A program made the position numbers and the translations under genes. Below the pieces are notes generated by a model. The model worked only from the letters and a program-made list of their open reading frames with translations. It made no database searches and was not told where the DNA came from. A DNA stretch of 64,000 nt from Balaenoptera acutorostrata (lineage: Eukaryota > Chordata > Mammalia > Artiodactyla > Balaenopteridae): the NCBI RefSeq assembly GCF_949987535.1, contig NC_080078.1:46774207-46838206 (forward strand), written 5' to 3'. Numbering within the stretch: the stretch's first letter is position 1; each line of letters opens with the position of its first letter. This document shows, one piece after another, positions 12,125 to 23,099 of this stretch.

Positions 12125-12295
12125 AAGTTCTTAACCCTAGAGCACCACTAAATATACTCTAGGGGTCCACAAACCTTTTTGAAATGATATGCAAATGTGT
12201 GCATATATTCATATGTTCATTTTTCTGGGAGGAGATAGCTTCTGTCATATTCCTGTAGGGATCCGTGACCCCAACAAGGTTAAAAATAACTATAG
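12125..12295. mobile_element. hAT-type non-autonomous transposon remnant
   Basis: The terminal motif AGTTCTTAACCCTAG is answered by AAGGTTAAAAATAACT at the other end. Inside are GGGGTCCACAAAC and GGGATCCGTGACCCC, the usual body of a mammalian MER/Charlie-type element. Target duplications are not clear. Confidence 0.6.
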
Positions 12296-12329
12296 AAATG
12301 TATACTCTAATGTCAGTGACACTGCCATT

Positions 12330-12630
12330 TTAAAAATAAATTTATTTATTTATTTTTGGCTGCATTGGGTCTTCGTTGCTGTGTGCGGGCTTTCTCTAGT
12401 TGCGGCACGCGTGCTTCTCATTGTGGTAGCGTCTCTTGTTGCGAAGCACGGGCTCTAGGTGCACGGGCTTTGGTAGTTGTGGCTTGCGGGCTCTAGAGCG
12501 CAGGCTCAGTAGTTGTGGCGCACAGGCTTAGCTGCTCTGCGGCATGTGGGATCTTCCCGGATCAAGGCTCGAACCTGGGTCCCCTGCATTGGCAGGCGGA
12601 TTCTTAACCACTGCGCCACCAGGGAAGTCT
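12330..12630 (-). mobile_element. CHR-type SINE
   Basis: This minus-orientation copy has its head complement (CCACCAGGGAAGTC) at 12615-12630 and its A-rich tail complement (TAAAAATAAATTTATTTA) at 12332-12355. I could not define target duplications with confidence. Confidence 0.9.
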
Positions 12631-12639
12631 GATTAACTA

Positions 12640-15000
12640 TCTTTGAGGACATTTTCAAGCCAGGAGGTGAACAAAATCCATCTAGTAAGAGAGGTAGCCC
12701 CTGACTATTATTCAGAGTAGTGGCAAGAGGTCATTTTGGTGTAAAAGTTCTAATGGGTCTGAACAAAATAAATGCCATGTGTGAATGCCTACATGTAAAA
12801 TATGCTTGCTCTGTAACGTGTCAGCATCCATATGTGAGCACCTTAGCTTGATGCAAAAGTTGCACAGAAATACAATCACCTGGATTGCCTTTGATTCTTA
12901 TAAAATAGCTAAACCAAGCAAAACATTTATCCTGGTCTGTTCATTTAGCCGGTTTAATGTGTGAAGCAATTGGAATGAAGTAATTTTTCTTCCAGCTGAA
13001 CAGTGTGATAATTCACAATAAACTAGAGTCTCTACAGCTGATTAGGGTCTCCTTGAAGCTTTGCAGTGATGCCTCCATACATGAAGGAAAAATATATCCT
13101 GCAATACATTCTCAGAGGATTCAGATGGCAAAGCTCAGAACTGTGCTTGGTCCCCGTGATGCTGGATACACAGGCTGAACTATGTTTACCTGAAAAGGAA
13201 CTGGGTCCACAGGACAGGACATGGCCCTGAGCGGTGGGAGCTGAGCTATTGCTGGTCATTTGCCTCCACTATGCTCTCATTAACCCCCATTAAAAGACAG
13301 AGAATCATTCCCAGGGCTGTGGAATCTGGGTACTAAGTGTCTTTGAGACACGCCTGGGAGAATTACCATCATGTATACTAACTTTGTTTCTATAAGAGAA
13401 CATATTCCAAATTCTGAACAGTACACCTGGGTAAACCAGCTTATTCCAACACTGGAGGTGGTATTCTTCTGCAGGTTGTTTTTGAAAATATAAGCAAATA
13501 AGAGAGTCAATCATGAGTGGATGGGCACTAGGTTGGAGGTGTGATTCTAGGTTTACAACTACAAGCTTCATAACTAGGAAAATCCATTCACTTTACATAC
13601 GCGGCAGTTTCAGCATCTAGGACCTGAGGGTGTCAAGGCAGATAATCCCTTTTATACACTTTATAATGCTAATCTGCTGACTTGTTCAAATGATCTCTTC
13701 CTTCCAGACAACACGTCTCTGTAAACCTTTCCACTCTTCCCTCATTATCTGCCTACCTGTGTTGGACAGTTCTTGCACTGAGATTTTTACCGTCTATTTA
13801 TAAAATAAAGGTTAATAGTGGGGGAAGTGTTGCTGTGTGACATCAGTGACACACTGGCCGCCTTTAATTCTGCAATTCGACGAAGATTCATCACAATGCA
13901 AAACAGAACAGTTGCGTATGAAGCCGGGCTGGACCATGATGGAAAAAGAAATGCTTAATTACCCCTTCCATCAAGTTAATTTTTCCCCTTTGGCGATGTA
14001 AACAAAGGCAAATCTTCTCTTGTTGGGTTGTCTGTGACCTGCTATCCGTGACCTCCATCCTCTGATGCCTTTCTGTTCTCGCCTCCCTCTCCCTTGTTAA
14101 GCCTTGCACTGCAGGCTCTCTTGAAATCATTAAAAAAAAAAAATCTGACCAGGCTACAGGCATGAAAAGTAGCTATGGTTCTAAATACAAACCGACTTGG
14201 AATTCTATTAAAATGTTCATCTATAAATTAGGGAGAAGACAAGTATTTTATTTACACTTTGGTTTAATTTGATCTGGTAACTACTACTGAGAGGACTGCC
14301 CCCTTAGGAGAAGGGAGGAGGGATTTGTTTGACGCTTACTTGGAGCAGGGTCAGAGCCGAACAGCTGGCCGCTACTTCTCAATTATTTTATTTCATTGAG
14401 AAGTTGAGGCAATAGGCACAATCTATCTCCAGATTCATAGCTGCTTCAAATTCTGGGCTCAGGCTGTTTTCAGCCAGGTGCTTGGAGAGAGTGGCTAAGA
14501 TCCAGGGATTCCTACAGTCCTCAAGGACCCAGTCATAACTCACCCTGTCGGAACACAACTTCAGTCTCTCTTCCAAAGTGATGGAAAGGGACATGCTTGA
14601 AGACTAAGATAAGCACCTGGACCCTTGTGGGAGCTACTTATTTTACGTGAGTTTCAAAGACCTAGATGACTTCTCCTTAGCATCTCTTTGTTCCCCACAT
14701 CCAGAAAGATCCAAAAACCCATTCAAATGAAAATGGATGTGTTTACTTTTTTCTGTTTTTTTTTTCCTTCAACTTTCCCACATGCTATTGAATATAATTC
14801 TATAATTTGGATGGCTGAAGAATGATTCATTACGTGGATCTACCTCAAGTTATTTTACTATTGCCTCCATTATTGGACATTCAAACTGAATCCAAACTTC
14901 AGCCATTCTAAACAACCCCTATGCTTTTGTTGTATTGGGTGTCCCAAGGCTGGATTCACTCCACTCTTCTTTCTCTTACTTCTTCTCAGCCCACACCCAA
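12640..15000. other. Intron, unique sequence
   Basis: No repeat family was recognised over about 2.3 kb, one of the longer repeat-free stretches. It contains factor-like motifs at 13890-14010 and a 10-bp-arm palindrome at 14374-14404 (see findings). Confidence 0.55.
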
Positions 15001-15190
15001 CTCTAACATTTAGAGAGGATTGATCTCTTAGAGTAGCTGGAATAGAAACAACCCAGGTCAGCTAAGCCTTACAGCCAGGCATGCCCCCATCCCATATCTC
15101 ATTGAACTACCCCTGAGATTGCAGCAAATGGTTCCAGGAGATGAACTGCTTTCTGAGACACTGACTGAGGGCATGCTTGACCCAGGTGGG

Positions 15191-15255
15191 CCAGAAGCAC
15201 CCAGGAGCTAATGCCCAACTCCAGAAGCACCCAGGAGCTAATGCCCAACTCCAGA
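15191..15255. repeat. 30-bp tandem duplication
   Basis: CCAGAAGCACCCAGGAGCTA + ATGCCCAACT is repeated exactly twice (15191-15220, 15221-15250) with a further CCAGA. The identity of the units implies a recent duplication. Confidence 0.95.
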
Positions 15256-15299
15256 CACCCGAAGGATGCAGGAGGTAAGACTCCAGTTTGCCCACCCCT

Positions 15300-15525
15300 C
15301 AGGGAGACGATTCTGTTCACTATGCAGCTCTCAGAGGAATGGAGCCCCAGTTTCCCCCAACAGTAAGCTGTTCATTAATGTACCCCCTATTGGCTGTCCT
15401 CCCAACTCTGTCCTACTTCCCCAAGCCTCACCTATGCTTCCTGGGACCACCTCCCAAATAAACCGTTTGTACCCACATCCTTGTCTCAGAATTTGCTTTT
15501 GGAGAACCCAAATTAAGACAGCCAA
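15300..15525 (+). repeat. Unnamed old dispersed repeat (copy 1)
   Basis: It ends with CTCCCAAATAAACCG..CCTTGTCTCAGAATTTGC..GGAGAACCCAAATTAAGACA. A related end occurs at 52600-52785, and perhaps a weak third at 34440-34710. I recognise it as a common mammalian repeat, probably LTR-like, but cannot name it. Confidence 0.45.
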
Positions 15526-16368
15526 GACAGTCAATAGCCTGTTTTTTCATGACTTAGTAGCAAAAATGTGAATGCTCCCCCTATTCTCCCGACTTACAGC
15601 TCTCTTATGCCATGATGCCTTTCATTAGGGTATGCTGAGGCAAGTGTCTGCCACCTAACTAGGGAAAGTTGGGAAAAGAGGTTGCCGTGTTTTGTACCAT
15701 TTAATCCTGAGCGCTGGACCATAGGTGACTGGTGAGGTGACTGATCAGTCACCTGTAGGGTGGCCAATAGACATTAAATTAAGGTGGCCTGTCATGAGAC
15801 CTCCACCTACCAGGAGAGAACTCATATTAGACGATGATGAAAGGAAACCACCAGCTCCTTTGACTTGGAGTGTTTGGTGGTAAAATATACAGAGAAAGTT
15901 TCAAAGCATAGAGTAGCTTAAGGCAGAGATTCACTCAAGGAGAAGGGAGGAAACAGAAGCCATGGATGGGGTAGAAGAAGCATTAAGAGTTACTTGGCAA
16001 CATTAGGAGAGCAGAAAGAGGAAAAGAAGGTAAAGTCTCGGATGCTCCCTGAGTGCATGACTGTTGAGTTTCTAGAAGAACTGGTGGAGGGGCTATTGCC
16101 TCTCGAATGACCCAGTTCTTGAGGCTCATGAAATGTTTTCCTCACTCTCTGACTTTCTGACCAACCAAGGTAAGAGTCTGACTCACATTATGGACATTGC
16201 AAGTTCATTTTCTAATTTTGATGTGTATATACTTTAAACATTTCAAAAGTGCTTTATTACCAATATTATTTTAAGAAGTATGGCACCCTTTTAGATTCAT
16301 TTTTTAAAACTTTCACCTTTCTAGTCATTTCCAATGTATCGCATCCTCATGAACCTTGTATACAGATT
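15526..16368. other. Intron, no identified feature
   Basis: This is unique sequence between an old repeat and the L1 at 16386. I see nothing in it beyond short chance frames. Confidence 0.5.
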
Positions 16369-16385
16369 GAAAGATACTGGACCAA

Positions 16386-17852
16386 CACCTTATCTTTGAT
16401 AAAGGAGGCAAGAATATACAGTGGAGAAAAGACAGCCTCTTCAGTGGGTGGTGCTGGGAAGGCTGGACAGCTACATGTAAAGGAATGAAATTAGAACACT
16501 CCCTAACACCATACACAAAAATAAACTCAAAATGGATTAAAGACCTAAATGTAAGGCCAGACACTATCAAACTCTTAAGAGGAAAACATAGGCAGAACAC
16601 TCTATGACATAAATTACAGCAAGATCCTTTTTGACCCACCTCCTAGAGAAATGGAAATAAAAACAAAAATAAACAAATGGAAACTAATGAAACTTAAAAG
16701 CTTTTGCACAGCAAAGGAAACCATAAACAAGACCAAAAGACAACCCTCAAAATGGGAGAAAATATTTGCAAATGAAGCAACTGACAAAGGATTAATCTCC
16801 AAGGTTTACAAGCAGCTCATTCAGCTCAATATCAAAAAAAAAAACCAACCCAATCAAAAAATGGGCAGAAGACCTAAATAGACATTTCCCCAAAGAAGAT
16901 ATACAGATTGCCAACAAACACATGAAAGAATACTCAACATCATTAATCCTTAGAGGAACGCAGATCAAAACTACAATGAGATATCATCTCACACCGGTCA
17001 GAACGGCCATCATCAAAAAATCTACAAACAATAAATGCTGGAGCGGGTGTGGAGAAAAGGGAACCCTCTTGCACTGTTGGTGGGAATGTAAATTGATACA
17101 GCCACTATGGAGAACAGTATGGAGGTTCCTTAAAAAACTAAAAATAGAACTACCATACGACCCAGCAATCCCACTACTGGGCATATACCCTGAGAAAACC
17201 ATAATTCAAAAAGAGTCATGTACCAAAATGTTCATTGCAGCTCTATTTACAATAGCCAGGACATGGAAGCAACCTAGGTGTCCATCAACAGATGAATAGA
17301 TAAAGAAGATGTGGCACATATATACGATGGAATATTACTCACTCATAAAAAGAAACGAAATCGAGTTATTTGTAGTGAGGTGGATGGACCTAGAGTCTGT
17401 CCTACAGAGTGAAGTAAGTCAGAAAGAGAAAAACAAATACCGTATGCTTACACACATATATGGAATCTAAAAAAAAAAAAAAAGGTCATGAAGAACCTAG
17501 GGGCAAGACGGGAATAAAGACACAGACCTACTAGAGAATGGACTTGAGGATATGGGGAGGGGGAAGGGTAAGCTGGGACAAAGTGAGAGAATGGCATGGA
17601 CATATATACACTACCAAATGTAAAATAGCTAGCTAGTGGGAAGCAGCCGCATAGCACAGGGGGATCAGCTCTGTGCTTTGTGACCACCTAGAGGGGTGGG
17701 ATAGGGAGGGTGGGAGGGAGGGAGATGCAAGAGGGAAGAGATATGGGGACATATGTATATGTATAGCTGATTCACAAAGCAGAAACTAACACACCATTGT
17801 AAAGCAGTTATACTCCAATAAAGATGTTTAAAAAAAAAAAAAAAAAAAGAAA
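16386..17852 (+). mobile_element. L1 retrotransposon, 5'-truncated (1.47 kb)
   Basis: It is bounded by a perfect 17-bp target duplication, GAAAGATACTGGACCAA, at 16369-16385 and 17853-17869. It contains the ORF2 C-terminus, then the 3' UTR (GGGAGGGGGAAGGG, GGAGGGTGGGAGGGAGGG at 17700-17725) and a poly-A tail (17830-17852). The 3' UTR matches that of the L1 at 53033-55408, so both belong to one subfamily. Confidence 0.97.
16399..17471 (+). pseudogene. L1 ORF2 C-terminal fragment, frameshifted
   Basis: Pieces of the ORF2 C-terminus are open at 16651-16881 (..[16 protein letters not shown]..) and 16922-17299 (..[22 protein letters not shown]). The Cys-rich motif C-x3-C-x7-H-x4-C is kept near 17035. 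An A-run expansion at about 16832-16842 shifts the frame, and TAG at 17297 replaces Trp (DE-stop-IKKM). The catalytic reverse transcriptase part is absent because of 5' truncation. Confidence 0.9.
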
Positions 17853-17869
17853 GAAAGATACTGGACCAA

Positions 17870-18251
17870 GAAACTTAGAGAAAGTTAAAGAGGGGAACAG
17901 CCTGGTCTTGCAGAACAAAACAAGTTCAGTAAATTTCATTTTTAAAACTGACCCTGGTGGGGGGAAAAATCAGGCAACATCTGGTATTACAGGAAATGGG
18001 GTGTATAGAGGCATTTGTATGATAAGGGCAATGTTTTGCCTCATAAACTGAGAAAAATGTGCTAAAACAAAATACTGTAAGATGTTGTTTTATGAGAACC
18101 TTGGGAAATATACTATAGATTAATGTAAAAATGGTATTTTCTATTTCCAGGAAGATTTTATCTTAATCTACTACTGTAATATTTTAGACTAGGTTTAAGT
18201 ATGAGTTCTAGAAATCATTATAATAGATTTTCCTCATGCAATGACTGACTA
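17870..18251. other. Intron, no identified feature
   Basis: This is a short unique stretch between the L1 and an LTR, and I recognise nothing in it. Confidence 0.5.
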
Positions 18252-18655
18252 TATTAGTCTGCTAGGGCTGCCATAACAAAATACCATAGACTGAATGACT
18301 TCAACAACAGAAATTTATTTTCTCAAAAGCTCTGGAGGTGAGCAGTCCATGATTAAGGTATTGGCTGATTCGGTTTCTGGTGGGACCCTCCTCCTGGCTT
18401 GCAGAAAGAAGCCTTCTTGCTGTGTCCTCACATGGCCTTTTCTCAGTGTGTATGCAGAGAGACAGAGCTTGAGATGTTTCTCTCTTCCTTTTCTTAATAA
18501 GGCTGCTAATCCCATCATGAAGGGACCCACCCTCATGACCTAATATAACCCCAATTACCTCCCAAAGAGCCCATCTCCAAATACCATCACATAGCAGCAT
18601 TAACATATGAAGTTTGTTTGTGTTTGAGGGGACACAAACATTCTGTCCTTAACAC
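18252..18655 (-). mobile_element. MaLR solo LTR (MLT1/MST-like)
   Basis: GTCTGCTAGGGCTGCCATAA, CAAAATACCATAGACTGAAT, AACAACAGAAATTTATTTTC and CCCACCCTCATGACCTAAT are the complement of a MaLR-type LTR (ending AATAAATTTCTGTTG..). No internal sequence adjoins it. Confidence 0.7.
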
Positions 18656-18659
18656 TGAC

Positions 18660-19825
18660 ATATGCCTTTCTGCTGTTTGGATGATTTATTTGACTTCTGA
18701 ATGTGAGCTATTCAAGTTGGTACCCTTGTTGCCCATCAGAACAAAGTCTCAAAATGGACTTGGAAATGGAATCTTCCCTAATTGTAAGGTTCTCTTTCCC
18801 TATCCGGATTCTCTGGGGTTAATTGTCATTGATCCTTAAACCATATCAAGTAGTCAGTGTTTGGATAGGATGGACAAAGTAGTGATAAGGGAATCTGGGT
18901 GATATTCAAAACCCTTAACAATTGGCATTGGTGTCTCTGATCAGGATGGACATGCCCACAGCCCTGGGGCAAGGTCATGGAGACCCCTGGTGTGCCAGGG
19001 ATAGCAGTGGTGGTGGGAGTTACTTGCAAGGAAGGGAGTTAAGTCACTGTTTGCCAAACACCATGTAAGTATTTCAGTATTTTAAACATTCCTGCAGTGG
19101 TACTAGGGTGAGTAGCAGAATATCAGTTCTGTGTGTAGTAGAGAACTATACTAATAAGTTTCTAAAAAAGAGTATACAATACTTCATCAATATTTTACTA
19201 TTGACTATATGTTGAAATTATATTTTGGATGTACTGGTTAAATATATTATTAAAACTGTTTTCACCCTCCTCTTCCTTAATGTGGCTATTAGAAAATTTA
19301 AAGTTACATATGTGGCTCTCATTTATTTCTATCAGACAGTGCTGTTCTAGAGAATTTTGCATTAGCCTGACTTATACAAATAATTAAAGACATGTTTATT
19401 TGAAGGCCAGAGTTGTGAAGGTGGGAAACTGCAGCTTGCCAAAGGATGGTCCATCAGAAACTAGAAAATCTAATTTGGCATATAGAGAAGCATCTACAAA
19501 TGCTAATAGGCATGGCTGGGATAAAGAAGAGTCTAATTAGGTATAATCAGAGAGGATGCTCTGAGAAGGAATTAGAGGAAGAAAGAGAACGATAAATTTG
19601 TAACAACTACTGCACTAAAAAACTACTTATACCCAAACAATATCCAATGTTTGAAAATTTCTGCTTTATGTTGATTTGACCCAAATTTCTTAGCTTGGCA
19701 TTCAGAGTTCTTTATAATCAGGGCTCTACCTTAGTAACAAATGAATAAGTAGATGAATGGATCCATCATTGAGGTCAAGTGAGTCTGTTCATCGAACCGA
19801 AAATAGGTTTTTTGATGTCCTACTT
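18660..19825. other. Intron, no identified feature
   Basis: This is unique AT-rich sequence, and I see no repeat or gene. Confidence 0.5.
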
Positions 19826-19829
19826 CCAA

Positions 19830-20370
19830 CCTTTCATGGTTGCTCCTCTGCCCAACTAGAATAGCTTCTTTCCATCTACGACATCTGTGCACCTTTCAGA
19901 TCCCAGCTCAAATCTCCTATTCTCTACCCACACTTCACAGATAACCCCATGCCAGAGATGCTCCTTGCCCCCAAGCTCCTTTGACATGTTCCTGTGAAAT
20001 CTTTCCTTTGTACTTGTCACTCTGTCTGGTTTGTTAGCTGTGTCACATCCTAGTTAAGTGGCCTCTGACCATGTGCCTCACTGCTCTGTGCTTCACTTTC
20101 CTTGTCTGTAAACTGGGGTGATAACTGCATTTATCTCATAGATGAGAGTGGAATGAATGAAAACACGTAAAATTTTTAGAACAGAATCTAATGTATAATA
20201 AGGATTAAATAAATATTAGCTACAATTAGCATTGTTGTTGCTGATTTTAGCTATGTAACACATGCCTGGATATCTCATTTTTCCATCTCAATTGTAAATT
20301 CCTTGAAGGTCAACAGCAATATTTTCTTCTTCCTCTTGCAGAAGGTCTTACAAAGAGTTAAAATCCAGTC
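19830..20370 (+). repeat. L2 3' region with embedded MIR
   Basis: L2: CACCTTTCAGATCCCAGCTC..TTTGTACTTGTCACTCTG and AATTGTAAATTCCTTGAAGG. A MIR lies in the middle (about 20030-20235): AGTTAAGTGGCCTCTGACC, TTCCTTGTCTGTAAACTGGG, TTAAATAAATATTAGCTA. Both are in plus orientation. Confidence 0.65.
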
Positions 20371-20479
20371 AATATTTGTTGATGGCCATAACACCATTTT
20401 AATTGGTGCTTTTAGATTTTTAAATCTAAATACGTTTTAATTGGTACTTTCTGAAGGCCAGACTTTGTACGAATCACCA

Positions 20480-20890
20480 GAAGGTAAAATGATGGACAAC
20501 ACATATGCTATCCTTCCCCCAATGAAAATTAAGTTATAATGGAGGGATGGGCAAAAGGTGAGTATGCAAAAGAGAGGTTTACATGGTTACAGATAGTTGT
20601 AAGTGTTACGGAGAAATGAACAGGGGGCTGGGATGGACGTTTAGTGGAGGAGAGGCCCTACCTAGAAAGATGGCCAGAAAAGGCTATGATGAGATGGAGG
20701 CATAGTGAGGGGAAAGAGGGTTCTGTGAGATAAGAATGGAGGGTCAGGTACAGTCTGCGATGGTATGTCTTACATGTTGTAGTTACACGTTTGCATTTTA
20801 CTTTGAGGGAAACATGGAAGTATTACAGGAATTCAAGAAGCAGTGGGCTGAATATGCTCATTTTGCTTTGCTTGGGAATGTCAGTCGGCC
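20480..20890 (-). repeat. L2 remnant
   Basis: GTTACGGAGAAATGAACAGG..GGAGAGGCCCTACCTAGAAA..AGTGGGCTGAATATGC follows the minus-orientation order of L2 (compare 52800-55990). It is strongly diverged. Confidence 0.5.
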
Positions 20891-21764
20891 TTAGGACCTT
20901 TTACTTGACTTACAGAATGAGATCATATTCAAGTATGATATATTAATATGACCATGAACTTTGACCTATATAAGGTTAGCCGATTCATATAGGGTCCAAA
21001 TATATACCCTTGACCTTGGACTCATTAAAACCAGCTATCTATATAACACATAAGTGTGTGAAATTCTAGACCAAATATAATAAGATATCTGCCACTAGGA
21101 AAACCTATAAGCAGATTTGTGAATCAGAGCTCTGCTTGAGCCCCTAATGTGACACATTCCCATTTATTAGCTTATGTAGAGACCCTGTTGTTCATGTCAT
21201 TTTTGAGGGAAACACTTCAAATATGAATCTGAAATAAGGAAGGATATGAAGAATTAAAACATTATAAAATTATAGAGTCTGCTATAAAACACAGCAGGCA
21301 AAAATCTAAACATATTATCATTTAGTTCTAGGCATTATTGATTTTAAAAAACAGCAGTCAACTTGAAACATAGACTTGTCCTTCAAAAGAGAAATGTGAA
21401 AAGATCAAGTATTTACCACTCATTTTCATGGCATTAGTTGACATCCCATAAAGACTTAATAGTGTGTGTTTCTTAATACAGAGCAGACTCATGGCATAAG
21501 GGGGGAAAAAAACACAGAAATGGGTGATTTTTGTTTTTTCAAAAAGTCTCAAGCTCAAGTCTGTTCTTTAGCCCTCAATACTTGTGTAGTCCAAGGCGGG
21601 TTATCCAACCTGAATCTTGGTTGCTTCATTTGTAAAAACAGGGAAAAAATAGTGATAATAACAATGCCACCCCTCTTTGGAAAATACAGGGTAGCTATTC
21701 AACAAATCTGTTTCCTTTATCCTAGTCACACAAGAAGGAGTAACTTGCAGGACTGAGAGGACCT

Positions 21765-22070
21765 CTCTTGCAGTCAGGTGGTACCATGCAACTGAGTTCT
21801 GGCTAATGGAAAGTGGGCAGAAGTGGTGTGTGTCACTTTTAGTCCTGGTTGTAAAAACCTCCCATGCAACCCTTTCTCGCTCTTCTTCCTATCTGCTGTC
21901 AAGACTCAAGGCAGCCTTAGGGACCACAAGCTGAAATTCACATGCCTCCATCACCTTGAGTCCCTGAAAGACTGTAGGGAACATGACCTCTCACTGTGGA
22001 TTTTATATAAATGAGAAAATAAATTTCTCTTGGGTCAATTTGACATTTTTGTTACAGCAGCTAGCATTCC
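21765..22070 (+). mobile_element. MaLR-like LTR remnant
   Basis: ACTGAGTTCTGGCTAATGG, GTCCTGGTTGTAAAAACCTC, CACCTTGAGTCCCTGAAAGA, GAAAATAAATTTCTCTTG and GTTACAGCAGCTAG are in the order of a mammalian LTR with a polyadenylation motif near its end. Confidence 0.5.
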
Positions 22071-22510
22071 CTAATTCATATTCCATCTCAAAGAGTCACT
22101 GAAAGAATTAAGTGAGATGGTACTTGGGTACTATAAAGCCTGTTTGATTGTCATTATTATTAAAACCCAACCAATTAGGATCAGTGCACAAAGCTCTTTG
22201 GACACAATTTCTTCATTACCACTGAAAGGATTTTCAAAGGAAGAAATGAGCAAAGATGACATAACATGACAGCAAAGATACTTTTAGATATTTATGTTTT
22301 TAATCCCACCTCCATTTTTTTTCCTCCTGAAAAACTAGCAAAATACTTGTGACAACAGCACTCAAACCTAGTTTCCCAGGAGGTGATAGTCCATGCTCAG
22401 GAGGAAGATATTTTTCTCTTTTATTTTTTTTCCTTCCAGAAATCATATTATGTGATCTGATAAGAAGAAAGAATCTTTGCAGTCAGAATGGTACTTAAAA
22501 ATTCAGGGCA

Positions 22511-23083
22511 ATTCACCCCAATGTTCACTGCAGCATTATTTACAATAGCCAGGATGTGGAAGCAACCTAAGTGTCCCTCAACAGAGGAATGGATAAAGAA
22601 GATGTGGTATGTATATACAATGGAATACTACTCAGCCATAAAAAAGAACAAAATAATGCCATTTGCAGCAACATGGATGGACCTAGAGATTGTCATACTG
22701 AATGAAGTAAGTCAGACAGAAAAAGACAAATACCATATGACATCACTTACATTTGGAATCTAAAAAAAGGGTATAAATGAACTTATCTACCAAACAGAAA
22801 TAGAATTACAGATGTAGAAAACAAACTTATGGTTACCAGGGTGTAAGGGGGGAGGGATAAACTGGAAGATTGGGATTGACATAAACACACTACTATATAA
22901 AAAGTAGATAACTAATAAAGCCATACTGTATAGCACAGGGAACTCTACTCAATACTCTGTAATGGCCTATGTGGGAAAAGGATCTAAAAAAGAATGGATA
23001 TATGTATATGTATAACAGATTCACTTTGCTGTACACCTGAAACTAACACAATATTGTACATCAACTGTACTTCAATAAAAAAA
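22511..23083 (+). mobile_element. L1 3' end (0.57 kb), older 3' UTR type
   Basis: The frame 22488-22763 carries the ORF2 C-terminal motif [18 protein letters not shown] and MEYYSAIKKNK. The 3' UTR then contains TATAGCACAGGGAACTCTA and ends CTTCAATAAAAA. Flanks are AAAATTCAGGGCA (to 22510) and AAAATTTCAGGGCA (to 23093), a target duplication with one inserted T. The 3' UTR differs from that of 16386-17852. Confidence 0.88.
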
Positions 23084-23099
23084 TTTCAGGGCATATGGT

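Noticed and set aside
13190..13240. Minus-strand 51-nt phase 1-1 segment before TCAG|gtaaac
   Set aside because: The donor is good, but the acceptor side (GCAATAGCTCAG in a purine-rich context) lacks a pyrimidine tract, and the peptide does not resemble MACROD2.
15099..15320. Frame with repeated ELGISSWVLL
   Set aside because: The repeat is only the 30-bp DNA duplication read in one frame; no gene evidence.
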